This document shows positions 24,286-32,519 of a stretch of 44,312 bases of DNA, piece by piece. The notes under the pieces were generated by a model, which saw only the letters and a list, made by a program, of their open reading frames with translations, was not told the origin of the DNA and ran no database searches. The DNA is taken from contig JAFTJA010000002.1 of the NCBI GenBank assembly GCA_017456605.1, forward strand, positions 1 through 44,312. The letters are read 5' to 3'. Every line of letters starts with the position of its first letter. The stretch's first letter is position 1. The translations under genes and the position numbers were made by a program. The stretch comes from Clostridia bacterium (GTDB taxonomy: Bacteria > Bacillota > Clostridia > Monoglobales > Monoglobaceae).

Positions 24286-24314
24286 ATAATACCATCCCCA
24301 GAAAGATATGTCAA
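24286..24314 (-). promoter_or_regulatory. Promoter of the aldolase gene
   Basis: On the minus strand, TTGACA (24314-24309) and TATTAT (24291-24286) are 17 bp apart with a TGG extension. It is divergent from the promoter at 24362-24390. Confidence 0.75.
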
Positions 24315-24361
24315 TAAAAAAGACAAAAATCCAAGGGAAAAAATACAAATTCTTGAAAATG

Positions 24362-24390
24362 TTGAAAAATTTTTATAGTTGTGATAAAAT
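24362..24390 (+). promoter_or_regulatory. Promoter of the LtaS-like sulfatase gene
   Basis: TTGAAA (24362-24367) and TAAAAT (24385-24390) are 17 bp apart with a TGA extension. Transcription would begin near 24397, which rules out the in-frame ATG there as a start. Confidence 0.7.
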
Positions 24391-24462
24391 ATCTCTTTGA
24401 GAATGGTTAAAATACATAATTATTATGTGCATTTGAAAAAAATTTATTTAGGTGTGGTTTTG

Positions 24463-26325
24463 ATGAAAAGTAAAATGAAAAAATTTGCAGCATTTTTGAA
24501 CAAAAATTATTTTTATGTTTTTGCTGTAATTTCGTTAATTGTTCCTGATATAATGCTCAAATATCTGGTCTGGCCCAAGGTTTACAGTGAGTTTTTTGCC
24601 ACGGTTGTGCCATTGGTGTTTGATGTTTGCTGGATCTTCATTGTTCTTCTGGGGGCGTTATTTTTTCTCCCTAAAAACTGGGGGCGGGCTGTTTTTGGAA
24701 TAATTGGCGGATTTTTTATTATACTTTCCTTTGCTCAGTACATTTATTTTCAGATATTCAACCAGTTTTTCAGAATAAGCAGCATAGCCCTTGCAAGCGA
24801 AGGCGGCGAATATTTTTCATATGCAATCTCCTATCTTGATGTGAGAGTAGGGGTTTGCACAATTATTTCGCTTCTTTGCCTTGTTGTGACCTTGGTGCGG
24901 TGGAATCCGACGACTTTTCAGTATAAGCGGAAAAGGCTCTTTGTGCTCCTCCCGGTTTTGGGGCTCATTTTTATGCACATATATATGCAGCCGCAGCTTT
25001 TCGGGGAATCCGACCAGGACTGGGATTCGTGGAGCAAACCCAGGGTTATTTATAACGAATTCAGTGATGTCAACAAGGGCATTGACGTTATGGGGCTTTA
25101 TCAATTCACTGCCCGGGACATATACAAAAGCGCTTTTGGCGGAAGCAAATACGGAAAAGAGGACTTTGAAAAGGTAGAAGCCTTTGCTCAAAAGAAAAGG
25201 GAAGCTTCATCGGAAAATGAATATACAGGCGCCTTCAAGGGCAAAAATTTGATTGCGGTGATGCTTGAGGGCATTGACGATTGGATGATAAGCGAAAAAT
25301 ATACCCCGACCATGGAATATATGATGGAAAACGGCATAAACTTCAAGAACTATTATGCCCCCACCTTTGGAACGGGATATACCCTTGGCTCGGAGTTTTG
25401 TTTTAATACGGGCTTTTATACCCCGCCGTCAGCGGTGAGTGCGGTCAATTTTGTGTCAAACAGCTATCCCTATGCTCTGCCAAAGCTCTTTGCGGACGCG
25501 GGTTACAGCTCAAACTCGTTCCATTATAACAATCAGGAATTTTATAACCGCGGGATTTTGCACAAAAGTCTTGGGTATGAAAAATATCATTCTTTTCAGG
25601 ACTACGGACTTCCTGACTATGTTGCCCAGGCGGACAGCAACATAATGAAGTATGACGAGATTTATAACGATATGGTAAAAGACGCTCCGTTTTTCAGTTT
25701 TGTAATAACCTATTCGGGGCACGTTCCTTATACCTTTGATGACGCAAAGCTTGCACTGGCAAAGGAAAATCATCCTGAGCTTATTGATGCGGGAATGTTT
25801 GCTGAAAAGAACAACTGTCTTATTCTGGCGAGGGACACGGACGACTTTTTTAAGGAACTCCTTGCCCGGCTGGAGGCTGATGGAATTTTGGAGAATACGG
25901 TGATTGCGGTATTCACCGACCATTATGCCTACGGATTTTCTGACCAGGAAAAGCTTCTTGAGTATAACAAGGCGGTGGGCGATGACCTGATGTACAGAGT
26001 TCCGGCGTTTATTTATTCCCCGGCGCTTGAGCCAAAGGCGGTGACAAAGCCCATGCAGACGGCAGACCTTTTGCCCACGCTTGTGAACCTTTTCGGGCTT
26101 TATGACAGCTCGTGCTATATAGGCGAGGATGCTTTGTCTGAAAATGAGGGATTTGCGTATTTTGGAAACTCTGCGTGGCTTGATGGCAGTGTGTATTATG
26201 TGCCGGGGGAAGAGGCGCCGAAAGGTCAGGAAGAACGGGTAAAAAATGGTTGTGAAAGAGTCAGGGAAAGCCTTGAAATAAATGATATTGTGATAGTTGG
26301 GGATTATTTCGTCAAAGCAAAGTAA
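24463..26325 (+). CDS. LTA synthase-type membrane sulfatase (polyglycerol-phosphate transferase family)
   Basis: This is a 620-residue protein with five N-terminal membrane helices (about residues 15-190) and a large extracellular alkaline-phosphatase/sulfatase domain. The catalytic Thr by alignment with LtaS Thr300 is T307 in GYTLGSEF. The metal site includes E near VMLEGIDD and FTDHYAYGF near 485. Family members build lipoteichoic or related glycerophosphate polymers, or transfer phosphoglycerol to other glycans. Start 24463 was chosen because the promoter's predicted start point is at 24397; the ribosome site (AGGTG) is weak. It is a single-gene unit. Substrate and polymer are not determined. 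Confidence 0.85.
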   Translation: MKSKMKKFAAFLNKNYFYVFAVISLIVPDIMLKYLVWPKVYSEFFATVVPLVFDVCWIFIVLLGALFFLPKNWGRAVFGIIGGFFIILSFAQYIYFQIFNQFFRISSIALASEGGEYFSYAISYLDVRVGVCTIISLLCLVVTLVRWNPTTFQYKRKRLFVLLPVLGLIFMHIYMQPQLFGESDQDWDSWSKPRVIYNEFSDVNKGIDVMGLYQFTARDIYKSAFGGSKYGKEDFEKVEAFAQKKREASSENEYTGAFKGKNLIAVMLEGIDDWMISEKYTPTMEYMMENGINFKNYYAPTFGTGYTLGSEFCFNTGFYTPPSAVSAVNFVSNSYPYALPKLFADAGYSSNSFHYNNQEFYNRGILHKSLGYEKYHSFQDYGLPDYVAQADSNIMKYDEIYNDMVKDAPFFSFVITYSGHVPYTFDDAKLALAKENHPELIDAGMFAEKNNCLILARDTDDFFKELLARLEADGILENTVIAVFTDHYAYGFSDQEKLLEYNKAVGDDLMYRVPAFIYSPALEPKAVTKPMQTADLLPTLVNLFGLYDSSCYIGEDALSENEGFAYFGNSAWLDGSVYYVPGEEAPKGQEERVKNGCERVRESLEINDIVIVGDYFVKAK

Positions 26326-26359
26326 CCGTTTTGTAACGGGATTTTACCCAAAAAGATAC

Positions 26360-26388
26360 TTGTAAATTGAAGAAAATTATGATAAAAT
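26360..26388 (+). promoter_or_regulatory. Promoter of ireB
   Basis: TTGTAA (26360-26365) and TAAAAT (26383-26388) are 17 bp apart with a TGA extension. Confidence 0.7.
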
Positions 26389-26425
26389 GAGTTCAAGATA
26401 AGTTTTGGGAAGGAGACAGAAGAAG

Positions 26426-26689
26426 ATGGAAAACACAAATTTTTCAAAAACCGTAAAATTCACTGTTCCGAAAGAAAAGCTGGATACAAGGGAAATTATC
26501 CTTTCTGTGCACAGCGCCCTTATGGAGAAAGGCTACAACCCAATCAATCAGATTGTTGGATATATTATGTCCGGCGACCCGTCTTACATCACTGCCCACA
26601 ATGGAGCCAGAACACTTATACAGAGGATTGAAGCTGACGAAATCTTGGAAGAATTGGTCAGGTTTTATGTTGACGAAAAAAACAGATAA
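26426..26689 (+). CDS. ireB: IreB family regulatory phosphoprotein
   Basis: This is an 87-residue protein of the UPF0297/IreB family. In enterococci IreB is a substrate of the Ser/Thr kinase IreK and lowers cephalosporin tolerance. The conserved [45 protein letters not shown] and [18 protein letters not shown] are all present. The start at ATG 26426 follows AAGGAG by 10 bases. In most Firmicutes ireB sits between alaS and ruvX; here it has left that operon, since alaS is about 9 kb away. It is followed by a terminator and the hydrolase gene. Confidence 0.93.
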   Translation: MENTNFSKTVKFTVPKEKLDTREIILSVHSALMEKGYNPINQIVGYIMSGDPSYITAHNGARTLIQRIEADEILEELVRFYVDEKNR

Positions 26690-26699
26690 AAAAAGACAG

Positions 26700-26731
26700 C
26701 TGCGACGGGTGTGTTCGCGGCTTTTCTTTTA
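26700..26731 (+). terminator. Terminator after ireB
   Basis: GCTGCGA and TCGCGGC (one G-U pair) close a 9-nt loop and CTTTTCTTTT follows. Some read-through to the next gene is possible. Confidence 0.6.
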
Positions 26732-26748
26732 AAAAAGAGGGGATAAAA

Positions 26749-27261
26749 ATGAAAAAAATTCTGATAGTTGTGGATATGCAAAAGGATTTCATCGACGGCG
26801 CGTTGGGAAGCCCTGAGGCACAAGGGATTGTCGAAAATGTAAAGAAAAAGGTTGAGAGCTTTGATGGTGCGGTTGTTTTCACGCTGGACACTCATGGTGA
26901 GGATTATCTCAAAACTCAGGAGGGCAAAAAGCTCCCAATCCCTCATTGTATCAAAGGAGCGCCGGGCTGGGAAATCCACCCTGACTTGACGGGCTTTGCG
27001 AAAAACCGTATCGAAAAGCCCACATTTGGCGCGGTTTCGTTGCCCGGATATATCTGTGATTTGCTTGGTGGTGAGCCGGAGCAAATTGAACTTGTGGGGC
27101 TTTGCACAGATATTTGTGTGATTTCAAATGCAATGCTGCTCAAAGCGGCATTCCCCGAAGCAAAGATAGTGGTTGACAGCAGCTGTTGTGCCGGGGTTAC
27201 GCCCAAAAGCCACCAAACAGCGCTTGATTCAATGGGTGCGGTGCAGATTGAGGTTTTATGA
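26749..27261 (+). CDS. Isochorismatase-fold cysteine hydrolase, nicotinamidase-like
   Basis: This is a 170-residue hydrolase. The catalytic triad is D9 (VVDMQKDF), K90 (RIEKPTFGA) and C123 (CTDICVISNA). D47 and H49 (TLDTHGEDY) and H66 (IPHC) match the metal-binding site of nicotinamidases (PncA), so conversion of nicotinamide to nicotinate for NAD salvage is the best guess. GAGGGG precedes the ATG. It overlaps sfsA by four bases (ATGA), so the two are translationally coupled. It could instead act on another amide. Confidence 0.8.
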   Translation: MKKILIVVDMQKDFIDGALGSPEAQGIVENVKKKVESFDGAVVFTLDTHGEDYLKTQEGKKLPIPHCIKGAPGWEIHPDLTGFAKNRIEKPTFGAVSLPGYICDLLGGEPEQIELVGLCTDICVISNAMLLKAAFPEAKIVVDSSCCAGVTPKSHQTALDSMGAVQIEVL

Positions 27262-27938
27262 TTTACGAAAACATAAAGGCAGGGATTTTTGAAAAAAGGC
27301 CAAACCGCTTTATTGCGGAGGTCTTTATAGATGGCAAAAAAGAAATTTGCCACGTGAAAAATACAGGAAGATGCCGTGAGCTCCTTACAAAAGGTGCAAG
27401 GGTTGTTGTCACGAAAGCAGATAATCCCGACAGAAAAACAAAATATGATTTGATTGCGGTTTACAAGGGCGACGTGCTTTTCAACATTGACAGTCAGGCG
27501 CCAAACAAGGTCTTTTTTGAATGGCTCAAAAAGACGGATTACTTTGGCGAAATCACAAAAATCAAGCCGGAATGTCGGTTTGGGGAATCGCGTCTTGATT
27601 TTTATTTTGAGAAAGACGGAAAAGGTGCTTTTGCGGAGATAAAGGGCGTCACTTTGGAAAGAGACGGGGTGTTTTTATTCCCCGATGCGCCTACTCAAAG
27701 GGGAGCAAAGCATCTGAAGGAGCTTTGCGCGTGCAAGGGAAAGGGCTATGATGCCTATGCGGTGTTTGTTCTGCAGGCAGAGGGAGCAAAATATTTTTTG
27801 CCAAACAAAGAGACTGACCCCAAATTTTTTGCAGCGCTGAAAGAGGCAGAAGAAAAGGGTGTTGAGATAATTGCCGTTTATTGCAATGTCACAGAGGGGA
27901 CTCTTGAAATTGCCGGGTTTGTTGAAGTAAGGCTTTAA
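27258..27938 (+). CDS. sfsA: SfsA family DNA/RNA-binding nuclease
   Basis: This is a 226-residue SfsA protein. The N-terminal OB-like part has RPNRFIAEVFIDGK and the C-terminal nuclease-like part has RFGESRLDFYFE and AFAEIKGVTLERDGVFLFPDAPTQRGAKHLKEL, the PD-(D/E)xK-type core. The family was named for sugar fermentation stimulation in E. coli; its cellular role is poorly defined. Its ATG overlaps the hydrolase stop and a strong terminator follows. Confidence 0.92.
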   Translation: MIYENIKAGIFEKRPNRFIAEVFIDGKKEICHVKNTGRCRELLTKGARVVVTKADNPDRKTKYDLIAVYKGDVLFNIDSQAPNKVFFEWLKKTDYFGEITKIKPECRFGESRLDFYFEKDGKGAFAEIKGVTLERDGVFLFPDAPTQRGAKHLKELCACKGKGYDAYAVFVLQAEGAKYFLPNKETDPKFFAALKEAEEKGVEIIAVYCNVTEGTLEIAGFVEVRL

Positions 27939-27951
27939 GAAAATTTTTCGA

Positions 27952-27978
27952 GGGATGCCAAAAGGCATCCCGTTTTTT
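27952..27978 (+). terminator. Terminator of the hydrolase-sfsA pair
   Basis: GGGATGCC (27952-27959), an AAAA loop and GGCATCCC (27964-27971) are followed by GTTTTTT. Confidence 0.9.
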
Positions 27979-28030
27979 GGTTTTTTGGCGTTTGAGACTT
28001 TATTCTACAAAACATTACAAAAAAATACTC

Positions 28031-28059
28031 TTGTAATTGTAGAAAAATGGTGATATAAT
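28031..28059 (+). promoter_or_regulatory. Promoter of structured RNA copy 2
   Basis: TTGTAA (28031-28036) and a perfect TATAAT (28054-28059) are 17 bp apart with a TGA extension. The first strand of the closing helix starts 8 bases later. Confidence 0.8.
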
Positions 28060-28065
28060 GACTTT

Positions 28066-28220
28066 AGCGAAACAAATTATTATATAAAAATTTCTGTCAA
28101 AGGCATTTTTACTTTTCGGTAAAAATGCATGCTCTGCTTTCATATGCCTTTGAGAGAAAGATTTGTTTCGCGACACGGAGACATGCGTTTTTCATGCGTG
28201 GCTTCGGTCACGCATTTTTT
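28066..28220 (+). ncRNA. Structured RNA, copy 2 (leader of the 47-residue ORF)
   Basis: This RNA is about 155 nt. P1 is GCGAAACAAAT (28067-28077) with ATTTGTTTCGC (28161-28171), 11 perfect pairs. P2 is TCAAAGGCAT (28097-28106) with ATGCCTTTGA (28144-28153), 10 perfect pairs. The inner hairpin is GCATTTTTAC / GTAAAAATGC (28103-28128), which competes with part of P2. GCATGCTCT (28127-28135) can pair with GGAGACATGC (28177-28186) as a pseudoknot. The terminator is ATGCGTG (28194-28200) with CACGCAT (28209-28215), a UUCG-type loop and T6. Only 24 bases after the T-run is an ATG behind AAGGAGG, so it may act as an attenuating leader, or be a free RNA with read-through. Confidence 0.75.
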
Positions 28221-28243
28221 AATTATACTAAGGAGGAATTATT

Positions 28244-28387
28244 ATGAAAGACTACAAGAAACTTTATTTCAAGCTGCAAAACGAAATCACCGACACCATC
28301 GAAAAGCTGAAAAAAGCCCAGATTGATGTGGAAGAGCTGATGCTTTCAATGGAGGATGAAGAAGAAACTTCTGAAGATGAAAAATAA
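28244..28387 (+). CDS. 47-residue acidic helical peptide
   Basis: This small ORF has a very good ribosome site (AAGGAGG, 28230-28236). The product starts MKDYKKLYFKLQNEITDTIEKLKKA and ends in a strongly acidic tail (MEDEEETSEDEK). It is predicted to be one amphipathic helix with no Cys, signal or membrane segment. From memory, short clostridial ORFs beginning M-[KN]-D-Y-K-x-L-Y-F-K-L are widespread and uncharacterised; I cannot confirm that here. It lies between structured RNA copy 2 and a strong terminator, so expression should depend on read-through or on regulation by that RNA. Confidence 0.75.
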   Translation: MKDYKKLYFKLQNEITDTIEKLKKAQIDVEELMLSMEDEEETSEDEK

Positions 28388-28397
28388 ACAAAAAGAT

Positions 28398-28422
28398 AAA
28401 AGCTGCCTTTGGGCAGCTTTTT
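28398..28422. terminator. Bidirectional terminator
   Basis: AAAAGCTGCC and GGCAGCTTTTT form a stem around a TTTG loop. It ends the 47-residue ORF and the minus-strand operon ending at 28445. Confidence 0.88.
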
Positions 28423-28444
28423 AAATTTGTATTGTGATGGATTT

Positions 28445-29101
28445 TCAGTTTCCCCTTTTGGGGCAGACCTTCATACAAATTCCACAGACGACGCCGCGGC
28501 CTATGTGCTGAAATTCTTTTTTCATATAGTCGCTGCAGGCCTTTGCGTCAATTATTTTGTCCCGTGGCTCACCGCTTTTCCATTCTTCGCCGCGGATTGC
28601 CATAGCCGGGCAGCTGTCCACACAAATCCGGCAGTTGCCGCAGACAGATTTGGGAGATGCGTTTTCCGTTTCAAAGGGGAAGTCTGTGAGAATTGTTCCA
28701 AGTCTTACGCCCGGGCCGAATTTTTCCGACAGAAAAAGTCCGCTTTTCCCTATTGTGCCAAGCCCTGAAAGGGCAGCAGCATACTTGTGGGAAAAAATTC
28801 CCTGAAGCCCGTTTACCGATTGTGATGCAGGGATTGCGGCATAATCAAAGCCTTCCTTTGCAAGAATAAGCCCCGCTTTTAGGGCAAGATTGTCAATAAG
28901 CGTGTTCACCGTGCGGTAATGGTGAAAATATGTATGAGTGGGCTCTTTATCTATCCCGTCGATTACCGCCTTTGACAGGGGTATCACAAAAGAGACAGCA
29001 TGGCCAAGCCCAAATGGATTTTCTTGGGGGTCGAGTCTGCAAAAGCCTACGTCTCCCGCACCGCTTTCAATCAAAAATTCTTCAATCTTTTTTTTCATCA
29101 T
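28445..29101 (-). CDS. QueG-like Fe-S protein (double 4Fe-4S)
   Basis: This is a 218-residue protein. The N-terminal half resembles the C-terminal core of epoxyqueuosine reductase-like proteins (GFDYAAIPASQSV, ALSGLGTIGKSGLFLSEKFGPGVRLGTILTDF). The C-terminal part has two ferredoxin-type cluster motifs, C-GN-C-RI-C-VDS-CP near 155 and C-GI-C-MKV-CP near 208. It is shorter than QueG and lacks its cobalamin region as far as I can see, so it is best called a reductase-like Fe-S protein of unknown substrate. Its start overlaps the end of recO by 20 bases, so it is the last gene of that operon. Confidence 0.8.
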   Translation of the reverse strand: MMKKKIEEFLIESGAGDVGFCRLDPQENPFGLGHAVSFVIPLSKAVIDGIDKEPTHTYFHHYRTVNTLIDNLALKAGLILAKEGFDYAAIPASQSVNGLQGIFSHKYAAALSGLGTIGKSGLFLSEKFGPGVRLGTILTDFPFETENASPKSVCGNCRICVDSCPAMAIRGEEWKSGEPRDKIIDAKACSDYMKKEFQHIGRGVVCGICMKVCPKRGN

Positions 29102-29858
29102 TGTTCAGTCCTATAACTTTTTTCAGGTAATCAAGAGTGCTAAAATTTCGGTCAAATTGTGCCTCAATATATCTCTCGCCAAGTTCCCCAAGATATTTGA
29201 TGGCTTTTTCCCCCAAGTCAAAGGAGAATATCTTTTTGTTTTCTGCCTCGCTTATGTATCTCACGGTCTTTCGCATTCCGTCAGAAAGGGCGGCACAGCC
29301 CGCGCGGTCGGCTTTACATTCCGGGCAAAAACATTCACCCTCAAAAATATCAAAAAAGACCTCGCCGTCTTCTCTGCCGCATTTGCTGCAGGCGTCAATC
29401 CTTGGCTCATAGCCTGAAATTGCTGCACTTCGCCACTGGAACACAGCTTTGATTTTTTCCGGCGGGCAAAGGCTTTTGTCAAGGGCAAAAAGACAGTTGA
29501 GCAAAAGGCTCAATGCGTTTTCGTCGGTTTCGCCCTCCACCGTTACCACGTTGGTGACCTCTGCGAAATACGAGGCATACGCCAAGGATTCAAGAGAAAT
29601 ACGTATATTGCCAAAGCTCTCTATCACATTCATCTCGTTGATTTTAAAAAGCCCGGTCTTTGTGCGGCCCTCATACACAACAATTTCGCTGTATGCAAAA
29701 AGCTGAAGCCCCGCTGCAAGTCGGGATTTTGAAGTTCGTGCGTTTTGGGCGATGGCGGAAATTCTGCCAAGGTCTTTGGTGATAATGGTGACAATAAGGC
29801 TGTTTTCACTGTATTTTGTCGTTTTTGTCACTATTCCTGTGGTCTTCAAAAGCCCCAA
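29082..29858 (-). CDS. recO: DNA repair protein RecO
   Basis: RecO works with RecF and RecR to load RecA on gapped DNA. The N-terminal OB fold is KTTGIVTKTTKYSENSLIVTIITKDLGRI, the central helical domain follows and a Cys4 zinc site (CSKCGREDGEVFF...CFCPEC) is near 155-180. The start is uncertain: TTG 29858, GTG 29867 and TTG 29849 are all possible; 29858 leaves a family-like N-terminus. Every choice overlaps the 3' end of yqzL by 40 to 65 bases. Gene order era-yqzL-recO is as in Bacillus. Confidence 0.88.
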   Translation of the reverse strand: MGLLKTTGIVTKTTKYSENSLIVTIITKDLGRISAIAQNARTSKSRLAAGLQLFAYSEIVVYEGRTKTGLFKINEMNVIESFGNIRISLESLAYASYFAEVTNVVTVEGETDENALSLLLNCLFALDKSLCPPEKIKAVFQWRSAAISGYEPRIDACSKCGREDGEVFFDIFEGECFCPECKADRAGCAALSDGMRKTVRYISEAENKKIFSFDLGEKAIKYLGELGERYIEAQFDRNFSTLDYLKKVIGLNNDEKKD

Positions 29859-29976
29859 TTTCCTCACCAACCTCCGCCGAAAAACTGTTTTCGCTGTGCG
29901 CTTTATATTTTAGATATTCTTTTATGCCTCCGGTTTTTTCAAATGCCTGCCATGCCAAATCTTTTATTTTTGCCAT
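29806..29976 (-). CDS. yqzL: YqzL family protein
   Basis: This is a 56-residue protein; the start at 29976 follows GGGAGGTAAG. Residues 1-25 (KDLAWQAFEKTGGIKEYLKYK) match the YqzL pattern, a short protein found between era and recO in Firmicutes. This copy has a longer tail (about 30 residues) that overlaps the start of recO in a different frame, so recO translation is probably coupled. Function unknown. Confidence 0.8.
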   Translation of the reverse strand: MAKIKDLAWQAFEKTGGIKEYLKYKAHSENSFSAEVGEEIGAFEDHRNSDKNDKIQ

Positions 29977-30067
29977 AAATCTTACCTCCCCATCCAAAGT
30001 TATTTTATGGAGCGGGGCGTGGCAAAATACTCCTATATTTGTGGCATAAAAACCAAAAAGTGGAGAA

Positions 30068-30952
30068 CTATTCAAAGCCGATTGTGTTCATAAAGGCTTC
30101 TTTGTTGCGCCAGTCTTCCTTGACCTTTACCCAAAGCTCAAGATAAACCTTTGATGACAAAAATCTTTCAATGTCTTGCCGTGCGCGGCTGCCGATGGCT
30201 TTGAGCTTTTCGCCTTTTTTGCCAATTATGATTGACTTGTGGCTCTGGCGCTCACAATAAATCGCGGCAAGAATTTCATAAGTACCATTGTCTCGTTTTT
30301 GCATTTTTTCGATTTCCACAGCGATGCCGTGGGGGATTTCCTGATTGAGGAGCCTCAGTGCCTTTTCACGGATAAACTCCGCCACAATCTGGCGTTCGGG
30401 CTGGTCGGTGATTATATCGCCGGGGAAGAACTGCGGACCCTCATCAAGAAGATTTCTTATTTCAAGAAGCAGCGCGTCCACATTGTCACCCATTTTTGCA
30501 GACAACGGAACTATGCCTTTAAAATCATAGAGACCGCTGAGTCGCTCAATAACAGGCAAAAGACTGTTTTTCTCTACCTTGTCCACCTTGTTGACAACCA
30601 AAATAACCGGTACAGCAGAGGTGCGAAGGCCTTCGAGGGCGGCTTTTTCTTTTTGATATTCGTTGTCATACAGGGTGGCGTCCACAACATAAAGAAGAAC
30701 GTCTATGTCCTTTGTTGCGGTGTAGATATACTTTTCCATTTTTTCGCCCAGCTTGTTGTGGGGCTTGTGGATACCCGGCGTGTCAATAAGAACAATCTGG
30801 CAGTCGTCCTCGGTGCGGACACCCATAATTTTTGTTCTTGTGGTCTGGGGCTTGTTTGAAACAATAGCCACCTTTTCGCCGATTATTTTGTTCATAAGTG
30901 TTGATTTGCCTGCGTTTGGTCTGCCACAGATGGCAACAAATCCTGATTTCAT
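30068..30952 (-). CDS. era: GTPase Era
   Basis: This is a 294-residue GTPase that binds 16S rRNA and helps 30S assembly. G1 is GRPNAGKS (10-17), G3 is DTPG near 58, G4 is NKVDK near 122, and the C-terminal KH domain has IIIGKKGEKLKAIGSRARQDIE near 245. AGGAG precedes the ATG. It lies 16 bases after ybeY and 91 bases before yqzL. Confidence 0.97.
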   Translation of the reverse strand: MKSGFVAICGRPNAGKSTLMNKIIGEKVAIVSNKPQTTRTKIMGVRTEDDCQIVLIDTPGIHKPHNKLGEKMEKYIYTATKDIDVLLYVVDATLYDNEYQKEKAALEGLRTSAVPVILVVNKVDKVEKNSLLPVIERLSGLYDFKGIVPLSAKMGDNVDALLLEIRNLLDEGPQFFPGDIITDQPERQIVAEFIREKALRLLNQEIPHGIAVEIEKMQKRDNGTYEILAAIYCERQSHKSIIIGKKGEKLKAIGSRARQDIERFLSSKVYLELWVKVKEDWRNKEAFMNTIGFE

Positions 30953-30968
30953 AGTGTTTTCTCCTGTT

Positions 30969-31457
30969 TTATCCCCGGATTAAATTCATTTCGTTTAAAA
31001 TATCTTCCTGATAGCCAAACATCTCTTCTTCGTCTCTGGGGGTCATATGGTCATAGCCCAAAAGGTGAAGCATAGAATGTACCGTCAAAAAACCTACCTC
31101 GCGGTTGAAGCTGTGACCGTATTCCTCTGCCTGTTGGGCTGCCCGCTCCAGGGAAATAACTATATCCCCCAGAACCATTTCGCCGCTTGGGTTGAAGTCC
31201 ATAAATTCTTCAAGGACCGCACCATTTTCGTCATATTCAATCAGCGGGAAAGAAAGCACGTCTGTTTCGCGGTCAATATTTCGGTGAAGTCGGTTGAGCT
31301 CTTTTATTTCGGCATTGTCTGTGAACATAACGCTGATTTCGACCTTTGTGCCAAATTCCATATACAAAAGGGTTGCCTTTGCGGCACTCTTTACAAGGTC
31401 GCGGAGCTCTTTGGTGACTTTAAACGTCTTTTGGTTGTTTCTGATGGCTACCTTCAT
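30969..31457 (-). CDS. ybeY: Endoribonuclease YbeY (rRNA maturation factor)
   Basis: This is a 162-residue Zn-dependent RNase for 16S rRNA 3'-end maturation and quality control. The metal motif H-x3-H-x5-H is seen in HSMLHLLGYDHM near 127. ETDVLSFPL is the family strand. The start at ATG 31457 lies inside the 3' end of phoH (38-base overlap) behind GGAAGAGG; an upstream start would overlap more. The phoH-ybeY-era order is typical of Firmicutes. Confidence 0.93.
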   Translation of the reverse strand: MKVAIRNNQKTFKVTKELRDLVKSAAKATLLYMEFGTKVEISVMFTDNAEIKELNRLHRNIDRETDVLSFPLIEYDENGAVLEEFMDFNPSGEMVLGDIVISLERAAQQAEEYGHSFNREVGFLTVHSMLHLLGYDHMTPRDEEEMFGYQEDILNEMNLIRG

Positions 31458-32448
31458 AATTTTTTCTGCCTCTTCCGTTATTTTTCTGAGCCTTTTCACG
31501 CTCAATGGTTTTTCTTTCGTATGCTTTTACAATTTTCTGCACAAGAGGGTGTCTCACAACGTCCATTTCGCTGAGGTACATAAATTCAATCCCCTCAACG
31601 CCTTTGAGCACCATTTCTGCATCCCGAAGCCCTGATTTTTTATCCCGGGGCAAATCTATCTGGGTCACGTCGCCGGTGACCACAATTTTTGATGAAAAGC
31701 CCATACGGGTGAGGAACATTTTCATTTGTTCGGGGGTGGTGTTTTGCGCCTCGTCAAGGATGATAAAGGCGTCGTCCAGCGTTCTTCCTCTCATATATGC
31801 TAAGGGTGCAACCTCGATGAGGCCCCGTTCAATATTTTTGTGGAAAGCCTCTCCGCCAAGCATATCGCCAAGGGCGTCATAGAGGGGGCGGAGGTATGGG
31901 TCTACCTTTTCCTGCATATCGCCGGGAAGAAAGCCCAACGACTCGCCTGCTTCGACAGCCGGACGGGTGAGGATTATTTTATTCACTTCTTTGTTTTTGA
32001 AGGCTTTCACCGCCATTGCCACAGCAAGATAGGTCTTTCCCGTGCCGGCAGGACCTATGCCGAAGACGATAGAGTTTTTTTCAATGGCTGAAATATAGCT
32101 TTTTTGTCCCAGGGTTTTCGCACGGATTGGCGTGCCGCGGGAGGTTATGCAGACACAGTCCTGACCCAAAGTTTCAAGCTCTTTTTCGTTGCCCTCGTCA
32201 ATCTGGGACATAACATAGCGAACTTCTTGCTCGCCAAGGGTTGTGCCGTCGTGCGCCATAGCAAGAAGGCTGTTTATTGCGCGGGTTGCCGCATCGACTT
32301 TATCCGGCTCGCCGCCTATCTTTATGTTAGAGCCGCGGTTTATCACTGCCACGTCATAGCTCTTTTCAATAAGACGGATATTTTCATCAAAATTTCCGAA
32401 TAAATTTATTAAAAGGTCCATTCTTTCAACTTCAATATAACGCTCCAT
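31420..32448 (-). CDS. phoH: PhoH family ATPase
   Basis: This is a 342-residue PhoH-like protein. The Walker A motif is [11 protein letters not shown] near 132 and Walker B is [10 protein letters not shown] near 235. Upstream of the ATPase core is a short KH-like N-terminal region. PhoH is a predicted RNA-linked ATPase, often next to YbeY, with which it probably acts in RNA processing. The C-terminus ([17 protein letters not shown]) overlaps ybeY. Confidence 0.92.
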   Translation of the reverse strand: MERYIEVERMDLLINLFGNFDENIRLIEKSYDVAVINRGSNIKIGGEPDKVDAATRAINSLLAMAHDGTTLGEQEVRYVMSQIDEGNEKELETLGQDCVCITSRGTPIRAKTLGQKSYISAIEKNSIVFGIGPAGTGKTYLAVAMAVKAFKNKEVNKIILTRPAVEAGESLGFLPGDMQEKVDPYLRPLYDALGDMLGGEAFHKNIERGLIEVAPLAYMRGRTLDDAFIILDEAQNTTPEQMKMFLTRMGFSSKIVVTGDVTQIDLPRDKKSGLRDAEMVLKGVEGIEFMYLSEMDVVRHPLVQKIVKAYERKTIEREKAQKNNGRGRKNYEGSHQKQPKDV

Positions 32449-32519
32449 ATTTTCTTTGGAATCCTTCCTTTTGTGATGTTTGCCCCTAAGGTCTTTTTTG
32501 TTTTAAAACGCATATTTCT

